DNA of 10,065 nt from Candidatus Pacearchaeota archaeon. Lineage in GTDB: Archaea > Nanobdellota > Nanobdellia > Pacearchaeales > GW2011-AR1. Made by a program: the position numbers and the translations under genes. The notes below the pieces were generated by a model that was given only the letters and a program-made list of their open reading frames with translations, was not told the origin of the DNA and did no database searches. Below, one piece after another: positions 6,541 through 10,065 of the stretch. The stretch covers positions 1-10,065 of the forward strand of contig JACQLJ010000018.1 in NCBI GenBank assembly GCA_016234065.1. Reading direction: 5' to 3'. How positions within the stretch are numbered: the stretch's first letter is position 1; each line of letters starts with the position of its first letter.

Positions 6541-6666
6541 CACGCTAAAGCGCTCACGATTGATGAAGGTTTAATTCGTGGAAAAATGTTTGGATTTTAG
6601 ATTATCATCCACATCAATAACAAGCGTTTTACGCGAAAGATTGTTATGCGAGCGTGGCGAGCAATT
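6541..6666 (+). repeat. GC-richer hairpin-bearing element in the spacer
   Basis: Three structures occur in this AT-rich spacer: CGCT/AGCG (6543-6546 with 6549-6552); ATAACAA/TTGTTAT (6617-6623 with 6641-6647) enclosing GCGT/ACGC (6624-6627 with 6631-6634); and a short direct repeat GCGAGC at 6649-6662 (two copies separated by GTG-like bases). CGCTnAAGCGCTC and GCGAGCAATT are shared with 715-736. It may be a small dispersed repeat or a small structured RNA. The rest of 6471-6700 shows nothing further that I can support. Confidence 0.4.
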
Positions 6667-6691
6667 ATCTAAAAAACAAATCATCAATAAA

Positions 6692-6700
6692 CTTTTATAT
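6692..6700 (+). promoter_or_regulatory. TATA box for the 6721 operon, probably leaderless
   Basis: CTTTTATAT lies about 25 nt before the ATG at 6721, so transcription should start at or within a few bases of the start codon. There is no Shine-Dalgarno there, as expected for a leaderless archaeal message. This contrasts with the long leader of the S-layer gene. Confidence 0.6.
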
Positions 6701-6720
6701 CCCGCAAAACAAATTATAAA

Positions 6721-7314
6721 ATGAGAAAGATTTTGAACAGGGAGGAGGAAGAAAGGCAGAAAAAGAGAAATCAATTTATCGTCGGAGGGGTTTTGATATT
6801 CTTGATGATTTTCAGCACCTTAGGATATGCCCTCCAATCCATAGTCCTAGACAACCAAGTAAACTCCACTCAGCAAAAAATTACATACAATGGCTTTGAT
6901 TTTACAGAACAAAATGGGTTTTGGGTTTTGAACAAAGACAGCAAAAATTTTATTTTCAGGAACATTCCTTATGATGTTCAAAAAATAGATTCCGAAATAA
7001 AAAATTTAGACAATTATAAAAATAAAACCCTTTACATCTTCTCGGAAAGCGTTGAGGCGGAATCAGAGATAAGAGTAAATTTAAGACAGTTTGTCAACAA
7101 AATTGAAAATGCTTGTTTGGAAGAACAAAACTGCAGTAACATTTCTGTTACAAAAAACTGCGGTGATAATTTCATCATAATCCAGGAAAAGAAAGAAAAT
7201 GAACTTGAAAAAATAGAGCAAAATGGCAACTGTGTTTTCATAAAAGGACAGAAAGAGAGTTTAACAGGTTTGACAGACGAATTTTTATTCAAAATCCTTG
7301 GAGTTGAAAGTTAG
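6721..7314 (+). CDS. Single-pass membrane-anchored surface protein A (197 aa)
   Basis: Residues 1-17 are highly charged (NREEEERQKKRN), a membrane helix follows at about 18-40, and the rest should be outside the cell. Just after the helix comes ITYNGFDFTEQNGFWVL. The outer domain mixes strands and helices and carries four cysteines (C132, C138, C147, C171), ending with GNCVFIKG and DEFLFKILGV. The protein below shares the plan: Y-x-G-[L/F]-D-F after the helix and a Cys-bounded C-terminal region with similar spacing (here NCGDNFIIIQ, there SCSENDEYTFVRIQ). The two are therefore probably distant paralogues. No enzyme motif is visible. Position right after the S-layer gene suggests a surface role such as linking lattice to membrane; this is inference. 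Confidence 0.8.
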   Translation: MRKILNREEEERQKKRNQFIVGGVLIFLMIFSTLGYALQSIVLDNQVNSTQQKITYNGFDFTEQNGFWVLNKDSKNFIFRNIPYDVQKIDSEIKNLDNYKNKTLYIFSESVEAESEIRVNLRQFVNKIENACLEEQNCSNISVTKNCGDNFIIIQEKKENELEKIEQNGNCVFIKGQKESLTGLTDEFLFKILGVES

Positions 7315-7344
7315 TTTTAAAAAGAGTTTATATTTTAATTAACG

Positions 7345-8115
7345 ATGGCAAAAAAAGAAAAAAAATCAAAGTATTCAGAAATTTTCGAAGTAGAAACAAA
7401 AGGCAAGGAAAAAATTGTGCAAGTTGAGGGAAAGGAAAAGGAGAAAGCACCAAAAAAAAGTCAAATTAAGGAAGAAAATAAGATGTTGAAAACATTTCTC
7501 ATAATCATTGGGGTGGTTGTTTTAGCATTTTTGATTATTTACTTGGTTGCTTACAACTTGAGGACTTTTGAATATCGCGGTTTGGATTTTGAGACAGTCA
7601 AGTTTTGCGATGTGAAACCTTGTTTGGTTTTGTACCAGACTTCATTCCCTGTAATTTACAACAAAGAAACAAGCGAATATAATTTTTATATTGGGGACAA
7701 AGAAAAGTATGATGAAAAAGAAGTGAAAGAATATTTCATGTATTTAAGGAACAACCCTGAAAAGCTGGATGAAGAAGTACCGCTTACTGGAGAATCCTAC
7801 ATTCTGCAAAATTTAGTGATAGATTCAACAGAAGATTTTAATTGCAATGGCGAGGGAGTTATAGCGATAGAGAACATGAAAATATTTTATGGCTTGGCCA
7901 ACATAAATATAATCAAAAACAAAAGTTTATCCTGTAGTGAAAATGATGAATACACTTTTGTAAGAATACAATCTGGAAATCAAACAAATGTAGAACAAGT
8001 TGGGAATTCTTCATGCTACAACATAAACATAAACAACTGCGAAATTCTCAAAGGCACAGAAAGGTTTATGGTTGAATCATTCATTCAAATGAATGATCTG
8101 ATTAACGATGCTTAG
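7345..8115 (+). CDS. Single-pass membrane-anchored surface protein B (256 aa)
   Basis: The first 47 residues are strongly Lys/Glu-rich and probably cytoplasmic. A membrane helix follows at about 49-70, then TFEYRGLDFETVKF and an outer domain with six cysteines (C88, C93, C167, C197, C224, C232). The start of that domain (FEYRGLDFE) and its end (CSENDEYTFVRIQ, then NININNCEILKG) align by eye with protein A; B has an extra central segment (about residues 100-165). It follows A by 30 nt on the same strand, so they are likely co-transcribed and could form a heteromer. Its 3' end overlaps the end of the opposite-strand DedA gene by 14 nt. No catalytic signature is recognised, and the start is the first ATG after A. 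Confidence 0.8.
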   Translation: MAKKEKKSKYSEIFEVETKGKEKIVQVEGKEKEKAPKKSQIKEENKMLKTFLIIIGVVVLAFLIIYLVAYNLRTFEYRGLDFETVKFCDVKPCLVLYQTSFPVIYNKETSEYNFYIGDKEKYDEKEVKEYFMYLRNNPEKLDEEVPLTGESYILQNLVIDSTEDFNCNGEGVIAIENMKIFYGLANINIIKNKSLSCSENDEYTFVRIQSGNQTNVEQVGNSSCYNININNCEILKGTERFMVESFIQMNDLINDA

Positions 8116-8728
8116 ATTTTCTTTTCTTTTTTATCCAAGAAACGTAAGCAAAAAGCATAATAAACGCTATTAAAACAAAAGTTATTGTAATAATCTCAAT
8201 GTTCTTGTTAATTAATTCAATATTGTTTCCAAAAAAATAACCCAATGATAAGAGAGTCAACACCCATATTCCAGAACCAAGCATAACTGCAATAGCAAAT
8301 CTATAAAAATTCATTTTTGCAAATCCCGCAGGAAGAGATATAAGATGCCTAACTCCAGGGATTAATCTCCCAATGAAAGTGGTAATTTCCCCATGCCTTT
8401 TAAAGTATTCATCTGTTTCATCCAGTCTTTTTTTTGTTATGAAGAAAAATTTTCCATATTTTGATATTAAAATGTCAACAGTATTCCTTCCTAAAAATAA
8501 AGCTAACAGATAATTAATTGTTGCGCCGACTAAACTCCCAAAAAGCCCAAAAATAAAAGCTAAAGTAAAACTCATTTCACCTTGAGAAATCAAAATTCCT
8601 ACTGGAATTAAAATTACTTCGCTCGGAAGAGGGATAAATGAGTTAACAATAACCATTCCAAGAAAAATCCCAAAATACCCTAGACTGTCGATTATTTCAA
8701 AAATATTTGCGGAAAATTCTGGGATCAT
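8102..8728 (-). CDS. DedA-family (VTT/SNARE-associated domain) membrane protein
   Basis: At 208 aa this has the usual DedA length. Family landmarks are visible in order: FIPLPSEVILIPVG (residues 31-44, with the P-x-x-S-E element), GSLVGATINYLLALFLGR (64-81), then FKRHGEITTFIGRLIPGVRH (109-128) and PAGFAKMNFYRF, ending with a W-x-x-x-x-L-x-L-G-Y element at 155-164 and a C-terminal helix with a basic tail KKKRKSKHR. DedA proteins are polytopic and include flippases or scramblases that return polyprenyl-phosphate carriers or move phospholipids across the membrane. The start codon overlaps the archaeosortase stop (ATGA), which indicates coupled translation and perhaps a shared pathway. The substrate of this archaeal member cannot be read from sequence. 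Confidence 0.93.
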   Translation of the reverse strand: MIPEFSANIFEIIDSLGYFGIFLGMVIVNSFIPLPSEVILIPVGILISQGEMSFTLAFIFGLFGSLVGATINYLLALFLGRNTVDILISKYGKFFFITKKRLDETDEYFKRHGEITTFIGRLIPGVRHLISLPAGFAKMNFYRFAIAVMLGSGIWVLTLLSLGYFFGNNIELINKNIEIITITFVLIAFIMLFAYVSWIKKKRKSKHR

Positions 8729-9258
8729 TTTCTAATTTTTTCATACAAATATTTTAAATCAGAGTAAACTGGAATCTCTTTAATTTTGAAATATTTAACT
8801 TCTGCAAACCAAATCACTACAACAAAAACTGTGCTCATAAAATACCAAAAGAATTTATGGGTTATGTCAAAGAAGTCATAGCCATTTAAAAATATCAAGA
8901 TTAGCAAGGATATTCTTATTAGATTTACAACCAAAAGAGATAAAAACGCAATGAAAATCATTGAAATTCTTTTTTTAACTTCGATTTTTGGAGTTGAAAG
9001 TATCAGGATAAGCAAAAGATAATACGCTGAACCGGCAATGCATGCTTTTATGAATTCAATAGAAACGCTTTTCATAATCAAAGTATTTCCCACAAGATAC
9101 GTGTCAAAAAACAAACTAAAAATAAAAGATATTGGATAAATTGTCAACGGAGTAAAAACATAATAGAAAATAAACAGTCCGTTTATCGAAACAAGGAGCA
9201 AGATTAAATATCTCGAAAAGAGATTTAATATATAATCAGATTCGTTAGACTTTTTCAT
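8725..9258 (-). CDS. Archaeosortase (exosortase-family protein-sorting enzyme)
   Basis: This 177-aa polytopic protein has the exosortase/archaeosortase signature spread over its membrane helices: Cys73 in IKACIAGSAYYLL, Arg115 in VNLIRISLL, and His134 in DITHKFFWYF. These three are the proposed catalytic Cys/Arg/His residues. About five or more helices are seen between residues 11 and 156. The family cleaves proteins at a C-terminal tripartite signal (motif, membrane helix, basic tail) and can attach them to membrane lipid. It resembles the short archaeosortase form I recall from Pacearchaeota. It lies downstream of a surface protein whose C-terminal helix plus basic tail could be its target, and its stop overlaps the DedA start. 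The first ATG has a TATA-like box about 27 nt upstream, so it may be leaderless. Confidence 0.87.
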   Translation of the reverse strand: MKKSNESDYILNLFSRYLILLLVSINGLFIFYYVFTPLTIYPISFIFSLFFDTYLVGNTLIMKSVSIEFIKACIAGSAYYLLLILILSTPKIEVKKRISMIFIAFLSLLVVNLIRISLLILIFLNGYDFFDITHKFFWYFMSTVFVVVIWFAEVKYFKIKEIPVYSDLKYLYEKIRK

Positions 9259-9278
9259 TTCATGAAAAAGTAAAATGT

Positions 9279-9290
9279 GTTTAAATAAGT
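9279..9290 (-). promoter_or_regulatory. TATA-like box for the archaeosortase-DedA pair
   Basis: On the minus strand ACTTATTTAAAC sits with its centre about 27 nt before the archaeosortase ATG at 9258. The spacing matches a leaderless archaeal transcript, and the following gene overlaps by 4 nt, so both should be on one message. Confidence 0.5.
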
Positions 9291-9302
9291 TAAGTTATAA
9301 TT

Positions 9303-9572
9303 TTAATGGGGTTTAATATTATCTACTTCATTTTCTTTGACAAGAGCACTCAAGTAGTCATCAAATCCCTCTTCTTCTCTAAAAATTTTATTGCCATAGT
9401 ACCTTAATAAATCAATTAACTCTTGACTTCTAGTATGTACCACAATTGGTATACATCTTTCAGATATTGCCTTAAAAGATTCTTTTAACAATCCCTCGGC
9501 ATTTGGAAGATCGGCAATATCTCCAAAAAAAGCATAAATTTCATTTCTTAATCTTCTGTTTTCATTATTCAT
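9303..9572 (-). CDS. Small soluble protein of unknown function (89 aa)
   Basis: I do not recognise this protein. It has no signal peptide or membrane helix and is mixed alpha/beta in appearance: helix near 23-38, a strand RCIPIVVHTRS at 39-49, then helix ELIDLLRYYG, and an acidic C-terminal half (REEEGFDDYLSALVKENE). The strand-then-helix arrangement could belong to a small Rossmann-like or GNAT-like fragment, but no binding motif can be named. It follows the Ig-like surface gene by 22 nt on the same strand and sits 44 nt before the archaeosortase gene. Coding is supported by a clean open frame and good ATG, not by homology. Confidence 0.6.
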   Translation of the reverse strand: MNNENRRLRNEIYAFFGDIADLPNAEGLLKESFKAISERCIPIVVHTRSQELIDLLRYYGNKIFREEEGFDDYLSALVKENEVDNIKPH

Positions 9573-9594
9573 TTTAAAAAATTAAAAGAGAAAT
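9573..9594 (-). terminator. T-rich spacer after the Ig-like surface gene
   Basis: On the minus strand this short gap reads ATTTCTCTTTTAATTTTTTA, rich in T, and no stem is visible. It may weaken transcription between the surface protein and the small downstream gene, or carry a promoter element for the latter; the sequence cannot separate these. Confidence 0.3.
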
Positions 9595-10065
9595 TTACTT
9601 TCTGAAAAGCTTGACAAGAACAATGATTATTGCCACAACAAGTATCAATGTCACCAAAGCAAGAACTCCAGTGTAACCTCCACTTGATCCTAGGAAACTT
9701 CCTGTAAGGAATCCTGATTTGCCTTCAATATTTACAGTCACCGGTTGATTGACAGCCAACTCGTTTCCTGAAACGACTTCAACATTGAATGTGTTTTCTC
9801 CTGATGCGCCATCGCTGACAACAAGAGTTACCAAAACATCCTTTGATTCTCCTGCAGCCAATGTGAATGTGCCTGGGTTTACGTTTGCTGATTCAGCCCA
9901 TGTTGAATATCCCGCAGCGTTGACAATGTATGTTGCTGATTCTGTTCCTGTGTTTTTTACTGTTGCATTAACAACCAAATCTTCCCCGGCTTTTCCACCA
10001 GACTGCAAACTTGCTGTTACTGTTGCTGGTGAAGTCTTGAAGCAATCTCCTTGGACATTCAAGTA
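9595..10065 (-). CDS. Ig-like/CARDB-type surface protein with C-terminal membrane anchor (N-terminus outside window)
   Basis: The frame is open through the right edge and reads YLNVQGDCFKT at that edge, so the real start lies beyond the window and this is only the C-terminal 156 residues. There is a beta-sandwich of the CARDB/NEW3 kind: ATVTASLQSGG, VNATVKNTGTESATYIV, NPGTFTLAAGESKDVLVTLV, ENTFNVEVVSG. The end is a linker (GKSGFLTGSFLGSSGGYTG), a membrane helix of about 20 residues, and a basic tail KLFRK. That helix-plus-basic tail is the form of a sorting signal, and an archaeosortase gene lies just downstream. No standard PGF or similar motif precedes the helix, so ordinary tail anchoring is equally possible. 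Such domains are common in archaeal surface and S-layer-associated proteins. Confidence 0.8.
   Translation of the reverse strand, partial: YLNVQGDCFKTSPATVTASLQSGGKAGEDLVVNATVKNTGTESATYIVNAAGYSTWAESANVNPGTFTLAAGESKDVLVTLVVSDGASGENTFNVEVVSGNELAVNQPVTVNIEGKSGFLTGSFLGSSGGYTGVLALVTLILVVAIIIVLVKLFRK

Overview
This looks like chromosomal DNA from a small, AT-rich archaeon of the DPANN group. Pacearchaeota/Woesearchaeota is my best guess, from recalled family resemblance and not from a search. The basis is an MJ/Methanococcus-type S-layer protein, several proteins with archaeal class III (prepilin-type) leaders, an archaeosortase, archaeal TATA promoters with little or no leader sequence, and T-rich terminators. 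The cell-surface theme runs through almost every gene.

Left part (1-2841, + strand): the last 22 codons of an unidentified gene, then four small proteins that each start with a short basic leader, a [K/R][G/A] cleavage-like site and one hydrophobic helix, followed by a Cys-containing outer domain. They look like a set of pilin or minor-pilin subunits. The spacers at 603-749 and 1680-1814 hold GC-richer short repeats and small hairpins. A lone winged-helix regulator (2952-3308, - strand) converges on this cluster across a 22-bp perfect palindrome.

Centre (3309-6720): a 385-nt non-coding stretch carries the regulator's promoter and operator-like palindromes, then an S-layer promoter and a predicted leader RNA of about 180 nt with four or more helices. 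It leads to a Shine-Dalgarno site and the 910-aa major S-layer protein. The S-layer start should be the ATG at 3694, because the upstream GTG at 3667 would read through the Shine-Dalgarno sequence. A T-rich terminator follows, then a spacer with another GC-richer hairpin element.

Right part (6721-10065): two adjacent + strand genes encode single-pass membrane proteins with outer domains that appear to be distant paralogues of each other. Converging on them from the - strand are an Ig-like/CARDB-type surface protein (partial at the window edge) with a C-terminal helix and basic tail, a small unknown protein, an archaeosortase with its Cys/Arg/His triad visible, and a DedA-family membrane protein whose start overlaps the archaeosortase stop by 4 nt (ATGA).

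Taken together, the window encodes parts of an archaeal envelope: the surface lattice, pilus-like fibres, membrane-anchored surface proteins, and a sorting enzyme that may process and lipid-anchor such proteins. The coupled DedA protein may move lipid or polyprenyl carriers for that step. The most original observations are the archaeosortase-DedA coupling, the structured S-layer mRNA leader, the four-gene pilin-like set and the paralogous anchored pair.
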